From contig CACRXP010000001.1 in NCBI GenBank assembly GCA_902702965.1, positions 3,947,325 to 4,011,324 on the forward strand: a DNA stretch of 64,000 bases, in the 5' to 3' direction. Position numbers and translations under genes: made by a program. The stretch comes from Spirometra erinaceieuropaei. Lineage: Eukaryota > Platyhelminthes > Cestoda > Diphyllobothriidea > Diphyllobothriidae. How positions within the stretch are numbered: the stretch's first letter is position 1; every line of letters begins with the position of its first letter. Under the pieces are notes generated by a model, which ran no database searches, was not told the DNA's origin, and was given only the letters and a program-made list of their open reading frames with translations. Shown here in pieces: positions 1 through 11,829 of the stretch.

Positions 1-116
1 GACAAAGTACCAAGCGTTTGCCATGTGTTAGTATGTCTTCTATAAGCGAAGAGACGAGTCCCAGGAAGCAGTCTTGAAGAAGGAGACACGATCGCTGGGA
101 CAAGGGCTTTATTACC

Positions 117-152
117 CTGACGGTTCGCATTCCTGCTCGAACCCATCATCAG
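117..152 (-). ncRNA. hammerhead-ribozyme-like motif, decayed
   Basis: Read on the minus strand the segment starts with CTGATGA, then a hairpin GGGTTC-GAGCAG-GAATGC, then GAACCGTC where an active hammerhead would have GAAAC then GTC. The layout (CUGAUGA, stem II, GAAA, a two-pair stem III without loop, UC) is that of the minimal hammerheads known in Penelope-like elements. It lies downstream, in the sense direction, of the Penelope C-terminal remnant at 164-730. Helix I can form in part (TCT with AGG, then GCTTT with AAAGC). The core GAAA is mutated to GAAC, so this copy is probably inactive. Confidence 0.5.
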
Positions 153-163
153 AGAAAAAAGCA

Positions 164-730
164 GATACGGATGGTTAATGCACAAGGGGATGCAGTCGCC
201 ATGCTACCGCATACCTATTATCAGGGATCGTTGCGCTTGGTGTGCTGACTGTTTGACGGCCGACCTTCGCGTCGTTAATTGCCGCAATTTTATCACGTGT
301 TGGATGTTGTTGTAATGATTGCTCTACCATCTGACCCATCGACCCTGGCGTTGAGGAGTGTTCACCTGTGCGCTCCACGCGTGGCTAATTACTCCGCCTA
401 GGCGAAGTCTTAGCATCGAGTATGGAAGGGGAAGGTCGTTGCACTTGTTAATGCACTGGGGGCCAGTAAACCATGACTTAAGCAGCTCCCGGCTCACGCA
501 GTTATCACCTCTGGCGAGACTTTCGGCCTCGTCGAATTTGAATATGTGGCCGGATCTCGTCGAATGAGCCGCAACTTCGATAACGACGAAGGTATCATCC
601 ACATATCATGCCCAGAACTTCCTTCTGCGGTTTTGGAAGACCAGCGACTCTAACCGTTGCAGGACCGCCTCGGTGATGAATCCCGAAATCGGCGAACCCA
701 TTGGTGTGCCCTTCACCTGTTCGATGGATT
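164..730 (-). mobile_element. Penelope-like retroelement relic, internally deleted
   Basis: On the minus strand, about 717-561 encodes the reverse transcriptase block KGTPMGSP, followed by an in-frame stop and then YVDDTFVVIE, the RT active-site motif. The frame continues straight into AAHSTRSGHIF and RELLKSWFTGPQ, which belong to the segment after the GIY-YIG endonuclease in this element family. The RT thumb and most of the endonuclease are therefore missing. The tail continues in another frame (175-378), so there is at least one frameshift. Upstream of about 725 the RT frame ends abruptly against a plus-strand hammerhead-like tract. This is a dead, rearranged copy. Confidence 0.75.
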
Positions 731-762
731 CGAGCAGAAATCTGAAACGTCAGGCTAATAAA
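721..762 (+). ncRNA. hammerhead-like motif, degenerate
   Basis: The tract GGATTCGAGCAGAAATC followed by TGAAACGTCAG matches the stem II/GAAACGTC part of the motifs at 117 and 30450. The CTGATGA box is disrupted and stem II has a mismatch. The bases after it (about 763-815) match those after the other two copies, so the repeated unit extends beyond the ribozyme core. Confidence 0.4.
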
Positions 763-905
763 GCTTTCATTCCAGCGATCGTGTCCCTTGTTCAAGTATG
801 TCCTCTCTCGAAGATCGAAGGATAGTGTAATTTGCCACCGGAACGTCCGTCTGACTCTGTCTTTATTGAAGTACAGCCCTTCAGACACGTTCTTACGTCT
901 CATTT

Positions 906-2225
906 AATCAAGCCAGTGTGCTGATAGACTTTGGGAAGAAAAACGTCAGTGCAAACCCAGCCTACAGTTCCGACTGCATCTTTATATAGACAATAACGGT
1001 AGCTTTCTCGTCGGTATGAACAACAACGTGGGTATTGGCCCAATCATTTTTCCGTTTGCTCTACTGTTGTCCGCTGATATGGACAAAGATGGATTCAACG
1101 GTACGCAGAATACAAATGCGTGGGAATAGTCTGTGAAAAATGATGTTAATATTAACAATACATTCTAGTGCCTTAATAATCATAATATAGTGTTATCATC
1201 ACTGCTAAGCGTTCGGAAGCCACTGTAAACTGAATAGCGATGCGAGCGGAATGTAAGTATAGGCATTAACAATAATATTGACCTAGAGTTTCACATGAGG
1301 AACCAACTTTACAATGTCCTTTCGAAAGGGAATTACATGAAGTCAGTAAAGGTATTGGCGTCCACTGGAGCTCTTTTCTCCTGTATATAACACTTCTGAC
1401 AGAAATGCACACAGATTTCGAATTAGGTACTTTGTAGATATAACATGGAGAACTCTGATTGAATCAGTTAAAAAAACGAACGAGTTGGGTAGGCGGGGGA
1501 GAGCAGAAATCTCTCACTTCCGGCAGACAAAGCCGCCTTTCGAAGGGACAGAAAGGATTAGAGTGTAGGGAAGCAAGAACAAGGTATGACTACGAAGGCT
1601 GGGCGCAAGTGAGTGCTCATTCTCTTCTACGTCCCTCACCGCCCTGCCCACAAAACTGCCTTCGATAACGCTCTAGTCGAATTTGCAGGCATGGATCATG
1701 ACCGTTTACGGCTTTCCCAGAAGTCAGTCTACCCTTCTGTTTAGGAGAATTATTTTTTTCGCAAATGCGGCTGACTAGCTCATATCCATAGTCCACGGGT
1801 TAAAATAACAACCCCATTATAACCAGCAAAGTTGTAACATTTAGCTGGCGTACATAGCGGGGACGGATGAACGTCGAAGAAAGCAAAGGTCCCTGCCGAA
1901 TTTTAGCTCAATTCGAGCAACGTAATCCGGAAAAGCTTTTCTATCACAATATTCAACCAACTCGCCTCAACAAAATGGACTCGATTCAGTGTACCTAGGC
2001 ATGGTACTTGATGTGACGCCATCATAAAGTCCTAGTTGTTGTTTTTTTATTAATCACGACAGTATCACTGTCATTCCACATGCACTCTATTAGGCCACAT
2101 CGTAACAGCAAAATTACCTCATTCAGAATGGAATAGCATCGAGTCCACTCCTGTAATGCGGCCGGTCGCCATTCGCTCGGGATAATCACGTGCTGTGCCG
2201 CTCCGCTTCGCTCGTCGCCCATCGT
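906..2225. other. no recognisable gene
   Basis: Only short random-looking reading frames occur here. I see no conserved motif, RNA gene or member of the repeat families used elsewhere in the window. Confidence 0.5.
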
Positions 2226-2491
2226 CATCAGAATTCTGTCTTAACTACTTGATGTTGTGGTTTTGTGATGGATAATTCCTCATGACCATTCCATTATCAT
2301 AGTTGTCTTTTCCTACTTTGATCTTGACTTATTGTAGAAATCGAGGTACCAACCCCTGGTGAGGTCACGGAAGAGGACGTCTGATTGGTCAAAAACTTCA
2401 CTTACGGTTCCCCCGTGGCGTGTGCGATTGCATATTCTGTCTGCCTGCTTGTGTTTGACTTTTCCTCCTCTTGAGCACCTTTGCGTCTCTC

Positions 2492-2496
<5 letters not shown>

Positions 2497-2536
<40 letters not shown>
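2497..2536. repeat. (CT)n microsatellite
   Basis: An uninterrupted run of about 20 CT units inside the putative LTR of the Gypsy fragment. Confidence 0.95.
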
Positions 2537-2540
<4 letters not shown>

Positions 2541-2647
2541 TTTCCGTTTCCTAATAAACTTCTTTCTCCTTCAAGGAGATCCTCTCATTTGGGACAGGGT
2601 TCTGCCCGCTTGCTTGCTATAAAACTGGTGGCAGCGGTTACTTCCCT

Positions 2648-3217
2648 ATGCCCCACGATCAAGCTACCGCGGAACCGGCCGAATTGCCCACTAGCGCCGA
2701 CGTAAGGGAGCTTTGTCAAACTCTTATGTCCGTATTGGAGGCAAGGCAATCTTCCACGCACACACTGCACTTGATGAAACCGGAGGACAATTGTGACGTT
2801 TGGCTCTCCCAAACAAACCTTCATTTGGCCTCCGTAACAGTCAAAGAACGTCAGCGATATATATGCCGCCACCTCTCGACGGAAGCGATAACGAAGGCTT
2901 CTGTTTTCGGTGTCAAGTTAGACGCTGACGTTGATTCGCTTTTGGCCGCCCTTCGGCGTGTTTTTGCAACGCCCAAACCCCGAGTGGACGCGTACAGACA
3001 GTTCTCATCCCGCCTGCAAATACCTGGTGAGAGTGCTAGAGATTATTTGGGCTGTATTCGCCCTTTGTTGCCCGCAGCCTTTCCCGGCCAGCCACTAAGG
3101 TTTACTGACGTTGCTCTTGCCGCACACTTCGGCGCCGATTTACTCAACGATAGCCTCCACCGGAAGTTGATAAAGAGGACCAAACTGTCGTCCGATGTCC
3201 CTTTGACCCTGGTGTAA
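2648..3217 (+). pseudogene. Gypsy gag-like frame
   Basis: The 189-residue frame holds WLSQTNLHLASV near residue 54, then DSLLAALRRVF and YRQFSSRLQ, and has the look of a capsid-like Gag of Gypsy elements from worms. No CCHC zinc knuckle is seen before the frame ends at 3217. It sits directly after the putative primer-binding site and upstream of the protease and RT remnants. It is not a host gene, and the element is too broken to be active. Confidence 0.6.
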
Positions 3218-3454
3218 GTGTATGAGGAATGCTACGGTCCACAGGTCGCCACTCCATGTTATTCTACATCATTCGTTCGGCAGCGGCAGACCCGATCATT
3301 GGCGACCCAGAGATTCCGGAACTTCATGCGTCGATTCCGAGGTCGCCAGGCTAGCGTCGCGTAGGTTTCCAATGATTCCTACACCGTTTCTGCTGTTACA
3401 TCTAGCTCTGATTTTCCTGCCCCATTTTTTTACAAGGTTGCAGATAGGCGTGTA

Positions 3455-3517
3455 GCGTTTCTTGTGGACACAGGGCCCGCCTGCTCTTTGCTAATCCCCC
3501 AGGGCTTCACCCACACC
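3455..3517 (+). pseudogene. retroviral-type aspartic protease remnant
   Basis: The short frame AFLVDTGPACSLL carries the D-T-G catalytic triad with flanking hydrophobic residues, as in retroelement pepsin-like proteases (usual form DTGA/S). It stops after about 20 codons. Its position between gag and RT supports the reading. Confidence 0.6.
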
Positions 3518-3944
3518 TGACTAGAACACGCCGAGATTTCCCACAGAAACCCCGTATTTTAGCGGCGAACGGTATGCCAATTTCCTGCTCGTCGCTAATC
3601 GACGAGCCGTTCCGCCTGGACTCATCTGTGTTTACCCACCCATTTTGTTTGTCCGGATATTCAGTGGAGGGGTATTTTAGGGGCTGATTTTCTCTATGCT
3701 AATCGTTTCTGTATCGATTTGCCGCCTGTCATCTCACCTCTAAGTCCACTACGGTCCCCTTTTATTTCCCTCATGCCCCTGACCACCAGCGGTTTTGCGA
3801 CCCAGTCGGGCTCAACCCTCCACAGCCTTCCGACCAGGTACATCTGGTTCCCGACTCCCGCGGGTTCTCCTCTGAACAGATGACTGCCGTTCGAAACCGT
3901 ATATCCCTGTACTCCGCTGTTTTCACATGGGATGCTGAACCCCA

Positions 3945-4530
3945 TGGTAGAACGAATGTATTGCAGCATACTATCGATGCGGGTTGGGCTCGATCAATTC
4001 GTTAACCCCCTCGGCGGGTGCCCGCTCATTTCCAGAAACAGTTGGAGCAAACCGTCAAGGACATGTTGGACAAGCACGTCATTCGGCCCTCGTCTTCACT
4101 TTGGGCCTCTCCAATCGTTCTTGTTGAAAAGGAAGATAGATATTTGCGATTTCGTGTTAATTACCAGAAGCTGAACGCCGTAACCGTCAAAGCTTATTTC
4201 CCACGTCCACGCATTGACACCATCCTAGAGGCACTCACAAGAGCTGCCTGTTTCGCCCAGCTTGATTTGCAGTCCGGCTACGGGCAGGTGGAAATCGTTC
4301 CTGAGGACAGGCCTAAGACTGCATTTTCAATGTCCTCTGGGCTATACGAGTTCGAAACTACGACATTTGGTTTGACAAACGCGCCTGCCACCTTTCAACG
4401 TTTGATAGCCTCGGTCTTACGGGATTTATGCCCCACCGCGTGCCTGGTCTACCTGGACGATTTCATTGTACACGGGTCTACGGTCGAGTCCCGCCTTGAA
4501 AACCCACGCATTTATTTCAAAGCTCCTAAG
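3945..4530 (+). pseudogene. Gypsy reverse transcriptase remnant
   Basis: The region before 4018 gives HTIDAGWARSIR, a stop, then PPRRVPAHF, the usual lead-in to Gypsy RT. The following frame has the fingers and palm motifs RFRVNYQKLN, AQLDLQSGYGQV, FGLTNAPATFQ and the active-site box VYLDDF. After that the frame decays, and no RNase H or integrase is found. The motif order is unmistakable for Ty3/Gypsy RT. The copy is interrupted by at least one stop and truncated at the 3' side. Confidence 0.85.
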
Positions 4531-4760
4531 TCAGTTGCTTCTCCACTCTTGTTATTATACACTACCTAAAGGCAAAACTGTCCTTCTTTTCCATGTCCCT
4601 TCGCTATACGGTTTGATCATGAATATAACGTCTGAAATCGCGAATTCGGTAATTGTCCACGCGCGTCGTACCCAATAGTATCTTCGCTATTCCACCAGTA
4701 GTCGACCCTCATTATCTAGAAGACATTCAGTGTAGAATTCGCGTATATCACTTAAGAAAA

Positions 4761-5815
4761 ATGTTAGGCGGGGCTGGGAAGGGTCTGGGTGGGGCCAGAG
4801 CCCCCTCTGGATTGAAGCATTTTGAAGCGTATTTGCATCGAAAGTTATGTTTCAAAAGCACCACTCATTGTACCTTCTTTGGCATTATAGTAGCTAATTT
4901 ATCAAAAGTGGCTTATAAATCATGGAAAAAGCATTTGTTTACGCCCACGGATCGCAGATAATATCGTACGCCAACCAATGCTATTTTCATGCTTTTGATA
5001 ACTGTCTTAGTTAATTTATGTATCTTATGCTAATTGTTTTGGTATTTATTCACCAACTAGTTCAAGTAGTCGACTTGTGTGTCTACGTATGTACTAGTTA
5101 GCATTGGTTTTCATAGTCCACTTATACAAATTGTTTATTATTTTTTACTGAATATCCAAAGCAATTTTGAAACGTAATTACTGTGACTATTACCGAATCA
5201 TCGTATACAAGCGAATTAAGCGCCACATGAAGGCATATTATAAGGCCTGAGTCTGAGGTTCCGTCAACGTCGACAGCAGTTGGCAATTAATCCCCCGAAC
5301 GAGAAATGCCTATTCTGAGCTCTGAAACTTCTGCCGGCAGGTATTATGTGCGTGCGCCTCAGGGGACTCATTATACAGGTCGATATTTTAAAGGAGTGTC
5401 GAAAGTGGGCGGAAATCTGGCATCCCTGCGCATTTTTTCGCTGATGGGACCAGACGGGGCTGTCGCGTTGAATTCCCCGCCCCAGCCCCTTCTACAGCCC
5501 CACCAAGCCCCTGCATAGCCTCTTCTGCCCCGCCATATTTGAGGGGATTAGGCGGGGCTGGTGCTGGCAGGGTTAATTATAGGTTGACTAGGCCCAAATG
5601 CTAGTCGGTCTCCTCACCAAATGGCCATTTTGCGCTAATAAACTAGATCTTCTGCTGCTCCCGCATCCCTGTGAATTTTATTTCGCTGGTGGAGCCAGGC
5701 GGGGCTGTCGCGTTGAATGCTCCGTCACAGCCCCTTCTACAGCCTCACCAAGCCCCTTCATAGCCCCCACCTAGCCCCGCCAATTTTGAGGGGGCTAGGC
5801 GGGGCTGGTGCTGGC
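4761..5815. repeat. GC-rich direct repeats with internal hairpins
   Basis: Two direct copies of about 115 bp (about 5455-5565 and 5697-5815) share GGCGGGGCTGTCGCGTTGAA, a run of AGCCCC blocks, and AGGCGGGGCTGGTGCTGGCA. A shorter piece lies at 4761-4800. Within each copy AGCCCCGCC can pair with GGCGGGGCT across a short spacer. They stand out as GC-rich islands in AT-rich sequence. The family is unknown to me. Confidence 0.75.
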
Positions 5816-6240
5816 AGGGATGGATTAAGACTGGGAACTGCTACGGCCTGTTCAAACTCCCCCTAGTAAAATTCATATTAAAATTCCGGGCAGGTTTTTG
5901 AATATACGAACTATTATGCTGTTGAATAAGCTATTAATTTTCCCTCCTACTACATGGTCGAAAAGGACTGTACTCCTGGGCCCAACTAAACACCGTATTT
6001 TTCTTTTTCAGTAGTTGTTCATACTGTCACCATTTAAAGACTTTTCACAGACCGGTGTAACGACACCCTTACCGGCTCGTCTGTCCGTACTATGAATGTA
6101 GATGTATTACATAAGAAGACTCTAAATCGTTTGTAAGACTGAATATCCAGAGCCTTGGGTGGCTTTGAGTAGTCGGAACTGAGTGCATGTTCGTTTAAAA
6201 GTACTCATTTTCGGCGGTCGGGCTTTCTGATATCCAGCCG

Positions 6241-6268
6241 ATGTCCTTGCAGAATTTGCAGACCCGAG
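6241..6268 (+). CDS. EIF1: eIF1 exon 1
   Basis: Encodes MSLQNLQTR plus the first base of Asp. The donor is G|GTGAGT. Confidence 0.92.
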
Positions 6269-6603
6269 GTGAGTTTCTCTCTTACAACGCTTTTACTCTG
6301 TTATAAGACCCATTCGCTGACGAAGGTGACTCAACTAAGGGCGAGACCGCCGTTCATATCCGCATACAGCAGCGAAATGGCCGCAAAACATTGACGACGG
6401 TCCAGGGCATCCCCGACAAATTTGATAAGAAGCGCATCTTAAAGGCCTGCAAGAAGGATTTTGCATGTAACGGCAATGTCGTTGAGCACGAACAATATGG
6501 TGAAGTCCTCCAACTGCAGGGTGATCAACGGGATCACATTGCTGAATTTCTCAAAAAGTACAATCTTGTGAAGGAGGATCAAATCAAAATTCACGGATTT
6601 TGA
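6241..6603 (+). CDS. EIF1: translation initiation factor eIF1 (SUI1 family), complete
   Basis: eIF1 binds the 40S subunit near the P site and keeps the scanning 43S complex in an open state until the correct start codon is met. The 107-residue product joins exons 6241-6268 and 6308-6603 through a 39-base GT-AG intron that splits the Asp codon. It starts MSLQNLQTRDPFAD, close to the usual MSxQNLxTxDPFAD start. It continues with HIRIQQRNGRKTLTTVQGI, KDFACNG, GEVLQLQGDQR and the terminal HGF, the hallmarks of the SUI1 fold. Human eIF1 is 113 residues. The start is fixed by this N-terminal signature. An acceptor-like tract ends 3 bases before ATG, suggesting a trans-spliced leader or a 5' UTR intron. 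All conserved blocks are intact, so this is most likely the functional gene and not a retrocopy. Confidence 0.96.
6308..6603 (+). CDS. EIF1: eIF1 exon 2
   Basis: Starts after TTATAAG|AC and carries the whole SUI1 core to the TGA at 6601-6603. No clear AATAAA is seen in the next 100 bases. Confidence 0.95.
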
Positions 6604-9600
6604 ATGCGTGACGTTGTATTATATAACTTATGCTTTACCTCTTATGAAGCTATTGTTTTCTAAGACGACAGTGTATGGCTAAGGACCAGTATTCTTCTAT
6701 CTCTAAACTGCTCCCTATAAACTGCGCTCTCGGTCGTTGTGTGACTTTGCAGTCACTTCAGGCGTATTTTTGATTATGCCTAGTGCATTTAAGCTCCTTT
6801 TTGGGTGCCTTAATAACGGTTCCTTCATTCTATGCGCCATGACCTGCTGTTGCAGCAATTTAAGTAAAATTTTAAAAGAATCCTCAGCGCCTGCTTTAAT
6901 CAGATATGATGGAGAAAGTGGGGTTTACTTACAAGTCGCACTTCTGACCTCTCTTTGACCCAAAGCACATTCCTACTTAACGGCATAGAACTGCTTAGTG
7001 GTCGCCTTCATGACCTTCCATCCTCGGACAACAAGCAGATAGAAAAGAAACTGCGGCATGTTCGAGCGTTGCACCGACCAGATCGTTACTGCTGTTTCGT
7101 TCATGCTTTTCAGAACGTATTAAAGTCAGTTGATGTATTTGCAACACACCCTTCGTTATTTAAAGTGTTCAGGATCGGTACGCTCACCGCCATCTGAGGT
7201 GATCATCACCATCAGTAAGAGGATAGTAGTACGTAGCCGCGTATACTCCAGCAAATGGCCGGCTTCACCCAACCGGTCGACGACTTCGTAGTAAGAGTTC
7301 GTATCTCCTTTCGCTTTTTGACTAGGCTTTTTCTGTGCAATCTACAGAAACCACCCTGACTCGGTTAACGCGCTAGAGACACGTGATGTATATCCCGGAT
7401 GAACAGGGGCAACAGGATTTGTCAGTCGGTCACGGATATGACTGGCTCATATATAATGGTGTCGTACACCGTCACCACTGTCAACGTAAGTTAGACACGC
7501 CGACCCGCTAGCTTTTTGTGTATCTGTTGCAGCGTGCATGCGGTCGGTCTTGATGTTTGCGAGTTTACGAGATAGTTTTAGATTTTATAGAGGCGATGTC
7601 AATGCCTTCGTTTCTTGCAGGTATAAGTCACTATACGTGAAAACACTGATGGCGACTGGGTACCAGGACCTGGATAGGTCACGATAAAACCGGACGTTCC
7701 GTCTCATACCGTCATCTCTGACCCCTCGATACAGTACTTGTTTCGCGCTTTGTTCTATCTCGAGTCTGCGTCCTCCGCAACTTAAATTACTGTTGCTTTG
7801 CCCCTCTCGGGCGTAACACTACGTGAGCAAGTCGTCATCCTTTGTCATTGGGAATATTCCAGGGCCAATGGTGCGTCGTCAAAAACGTCAAAGCAAAACC
7901 GCGGTCAAAGGTCCAAATCATTGCGCACGAATTCAGTCACGCCAATTTCGTGCTGGCCGCTCTGCTGGGTGCTTTGTGATTTTGCAATTAAGTCCTTCAT
8001 ACCGACTCACGGGGAATTAGCAGAGCACAAGGGGCCGCCGTTTTAAAAGTAGTCGAACAATTTTCCTTATTCTTAGGTGGCGGATATACAGGGTTTTCAC
8101 GCGAGGCAAGCCGACAGATCACCTATCTTGAGCTTCTGTGAAAGCCTCTGGAGAAACTTGCGCAAGCGAAACGCTGACGCGACAAAAACGCCCTTTTCAG
8201 TGACATGCTCGGAGTTTGGTCGGGAGCCTGGCAGACCCGCGTGCCGAGTTTGCTTCAGTGGGAGATGACCGTAGTCGGTATTTATGTCACAGTGGAAAAT
8301 TGCGGTAAGTTTGCTAATCTGCCGCCCGACCTCGGTAGTTAGGAGGACGATTCCCCATGAACTGCAGAATTTAGGTCGTTAGCTACCAACAGGCCGTTAC
8401 TGTCAACCTTTCCGCAATATGCTCAACAGAAGTTCCTTTGCCTAAGTCTGAGCTTATATCTGTGTTGGCGTGGCCGGTGAGGATAGCTTGCTGCCATGTG
8501 TGCCCTATCAACCAGTAAAATCATACTCCATCGGTGCCCATTATTCACTGTCTACTGGGATCCCGTTCGCAGGGCTTTCCTTGCTTGGTTATATATCTCG
8601 GGACTCGCAAATCTAGAAAGCCGGAGTTCGGATGTCAGCTAGTTTGATTAAGAATCATGCTGAGTTTTTGAATGTACGACTTTGTTTTTGTAATCAAACG
8701 GCTACAAGCGCGGTAATGGGAAAGCTCAAAAATAGGATAGACGCACCATGATGACACACTACCCTGGAAAGAGCCTTTATTCATCTTACAATTTGTTTGT
8801 CAGATATGAAGCGTAAAATATAACAGCAGTTAGTGAGATGGTATTTGATCAGAGCAATAAGTTACCATGATATCCCCCTAGCCAACAAGTAGAGGGGCTG
8901 AGATGTCAACAAATCTCTTGTAACGGTTTGCGTATAAGAGATTATAGACGTCTTCACTGCGCAGGCAGTAGGGGTGAGCGCTTTGTTGCTTGAACAATGT
9001 GGACATCGTCATATCTATGGGTATCAGCAGCTGCTTTCCCGCATTTTATCCGTCAACTGAGCTGCTGCCGCTTTCGTGGTCAGTTAGATGGACATCTAGG
9101 GATAGACGGGATAGGGTTCTTGTGCAAGGTTGTTGACGTCTCGTAATGGGAGTCATCGACACCTGCGAGCTGGGATTCGGACGGATACGATCTCTTTACC
9201 ATTAGCAAGTCGTGAGTGTTCTGGCGTTGTAGTACGGTGGGCCAATCTCGACGAGCGAACGTTCCGTTTCATTCGAACCCTTTCGGAGAGGAGGTGGGCT
9301 CCAGTAGCCGACCGCCAATGGCGTACAAACGTCCGTTTACGTGATGTTACCTTAATAGCAGTACACAAAAATGATTTTGTTGAGTTCAGTGCGACGACTG
9401 TAGCAAACTACCAATGCTTGACAGGTGAGTCGTGAGACCTTAGAATAGGTAAAATAGTTTTTCGTAAAGCTTGGTTTGAGCCGTCGACCTGCTCTTCTCC
9501 TTGGGGGTTGCATGGATCTGTCCTGGTCGCTACTACCTTATCGCGGGGGAACTGATGAACGCCGCTTCGCATGAAGGCTGAGCCCCGACCGGTGTGTATG

Positions 9601-11640
9601 TACGGAAGGATAGTGAATATAAGGAAGGACTAGTAGATATATTTGATGACAGTTTTATTGGTCTGGTCAAGATAGGCGACTGCACATGAAAGACGGGAGT
9701 ATTTATTAACAATCGTTAGCAGGTAAATATGTGGTCACTGACGGAAGTGAGCCTTCGAGGTCGGCTTAGGAACGTTCGAATGGCGGGGTAGCCTTGTACC
9801 TGAGACAATGGGTTGGATCTAATTTCGCGTCAGGCCTTGCATCTGGTGTCAACATTACGAATCCTTCCCACTTAAGACGGGAGATGCCTCACTCGAACAG
9901 TACCATGGCCGGGAGACATCAGGGCGACAGATTGTCACGTAGCCCTCTCAGATCCATGCTAGTCACCAGGGCCATGCAGCAACTTTGATGCGTAGCCGTA
10001 CGGTTTTATTTACCGGGTCAGTAAACAATCAATTCTGGATGACAACAGCTACAACCTCCAGGTTTCGATCTTGTCATTCTTCACTGTCCCATTTTAGAAG
10101 GATTACACGGGGAATAGTGCTTGCACTTGCGCATGAATCCCACTACGGCGCACGCTTCTTTTTCGACACTGGAACATTACCATTCACTTGGGGACAGAAT
10201 TGCTAAAGGGACGCTACTTGTCGACTATTCTGGTTGGGTGTGGCGACAATCTCAACAGTTTCGACACCCAGTGTGGTATTACACTGGACGGCGAGGATTG
10301 CGGCCGTTGGAAGTGCTTCCATAACCTCCGATGGTAGAGCAAGAATTTTGTTGTGAACGGAAAAATTTTACCTGACAAATGAGATATGATTGTGAATAGT
10401 GCGCGAACAATCATATGGCTCGTCGTTATGACCTCAGGTCATGCTGGGGAGCCGTTTCAAGCAAGGGCTTTGACCGATCTAGATCTGGTTTGATATTACT
10501 CTTGGAAACCTCGTAACCAAGAAGCTTGATTTGCTTAAAATCGATGACGCTTGACTTCACTGGAGGTCGGCCCGCATTTTTCTGGATACGTCAAGGGATT
10601 TTCAGGGGTTAAGTCATGCTCCACAAGGCCGTTCGCACAAATAATTATGTTGTCTACGCAGACAAAAGGTCCTCAAGTGCTCTCGTTTAATTATGCAGTC
10701 GATAGTTCGTTCGGAACACGCAGCTTAATTGACCAAACAATACGGGATTCAGTGGACATGCTTCAAAGACTTTCCTGGCCTTTCTTTTGCGCGGATAGGT
10801 ATCTTGTGATAGGCGTACTCTAAATTGAGTGTTATGCGTGTCGCAATACGCTCAATGATTGGATCTCTCCCGTGGAAGGAACGGACATTTAGGTAGGTCT
10901 GATTGTTAATCGTCTGGCTGTAATAAACGATCACTAATTTCTTTGTTTATCTTTGACTGCAGTCAGGATTTGGGCCTTCTGAGGGGACGAAAAGGGCCCA
11001 GTGACTCCTACAGGGAGTTGAGAAATATCTCCCTGTCCAAATCTCTCGTCCACATTAGTTTGCCTGCAATCGTGTGCTCGATTGAGAGGCATTCAACCAG
11101 GCCCGGTGCAGGTGGAAGTCACAGAACACGGTTTAGTTCCACCAAAAGAAATTTCAACACATCCGAAGTCGGAGGAAATCACGGCTGAAAAGAACATCGG
11201 CTAAAAAATTCGGTAAGACCGACAGCCTGACCGTCTCAGGAACGGCATCTTTATATTTGATCGAGACGGGGACATGTTCTTCGCGTTGGTAGCAAGGGCG
11301 ATAGTGGCCATGGATGTCATATTGTTTGATTTACGAACCTTCCAGACGAAATACAACTCCCAAAACTTCCTGTATCTTCCAAGTAATTGCAATAAGTCAA
11401 TTTGTCCCGTGTATCAACTGCTGCGCTCGACTGACATCCGAAACAATTCACGATGCTGTGACGGAAGTGGACGGATATTCAGAGGGAGAGAGGAAGTTTC
11501 GGGTTCATGATAACAGACAAATTCTTCGAAGCGCCTCCTTTTACTGCACGACAGTACGGCCGTCATGACTGGCGATATTCACATTGCCGCAGGACGAGGG
11601 CAGAGAAGGCGACTTACTAGCAAGCTAGTTTAAAGTTCTA
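6604..11640. other. no recognisable gene
   Basis: Reading frames here are short (the longest about 100 codons, at 9130-9435) and show no known motif. A tract at about 8822-8868 (CAGCAGTTAGTGAGATGG...) resembles one at 12773-12820 and may be an old dispersed repeat. Confidence 0.5.
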
Positions 11641-11644
11641 ATCG

Positions 11645-11765
11645 GCCCGCACTGCACCTGCTGCACTCTCTCCTCCCCACATGGGCTCGGTGTCATGACG
11701 GAGTCAAGAAATCCGCACCTAGGTGCACCACTGCACCCGTTGGTCCACAATGTACAACGGCCTAG
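11645..11765 (+). repeat. SINE-like family A, diverged fragment
   Basis: CTGCACTCTCTCCTCC, then a GGGCTCGGTGTCATGAC block and GACGGAGTCAAGAA match the body of family A (compare 19370-19430). The ends are not recognisable. Confidence 0.55.
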
Positions 11766-11829
11766 GACGCCTAGGATCCCAACTGGCGCGGCGCGGGCCT
11801 GTACCTAGAAGTTCCCCCACACTCCAAAT

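Larger units (their letters stand above)
2230..4570 (+). mobile_element. Ty3/Gypsy LTR retrotransposon fragment
   Basis: Three pieces lie in the order expected of a Gypsy element: a gag-like frame (2648-3217), an aspartic protease remnant with VDTG (about 3455-3517) and a reverse transcriptase (about 3945-4530). Just before gag there is an AATAAA (about 2553) and TGGTGGCAGCGG (about 2626), which could be the 3' part of an LTR followed by a primer-binding site. No RNase H, integrase or second LTR follows the RT. Frames are broken several times. The LTR start is a guess. Confidence 0.75.

Noticed and set aside
9130..9435. 101-codon frame in the gene-poor region
   Set aside because: Arg/Ser/Thr-rich without motif, with an opposite-strand frame of 71 codons; looks like chance.
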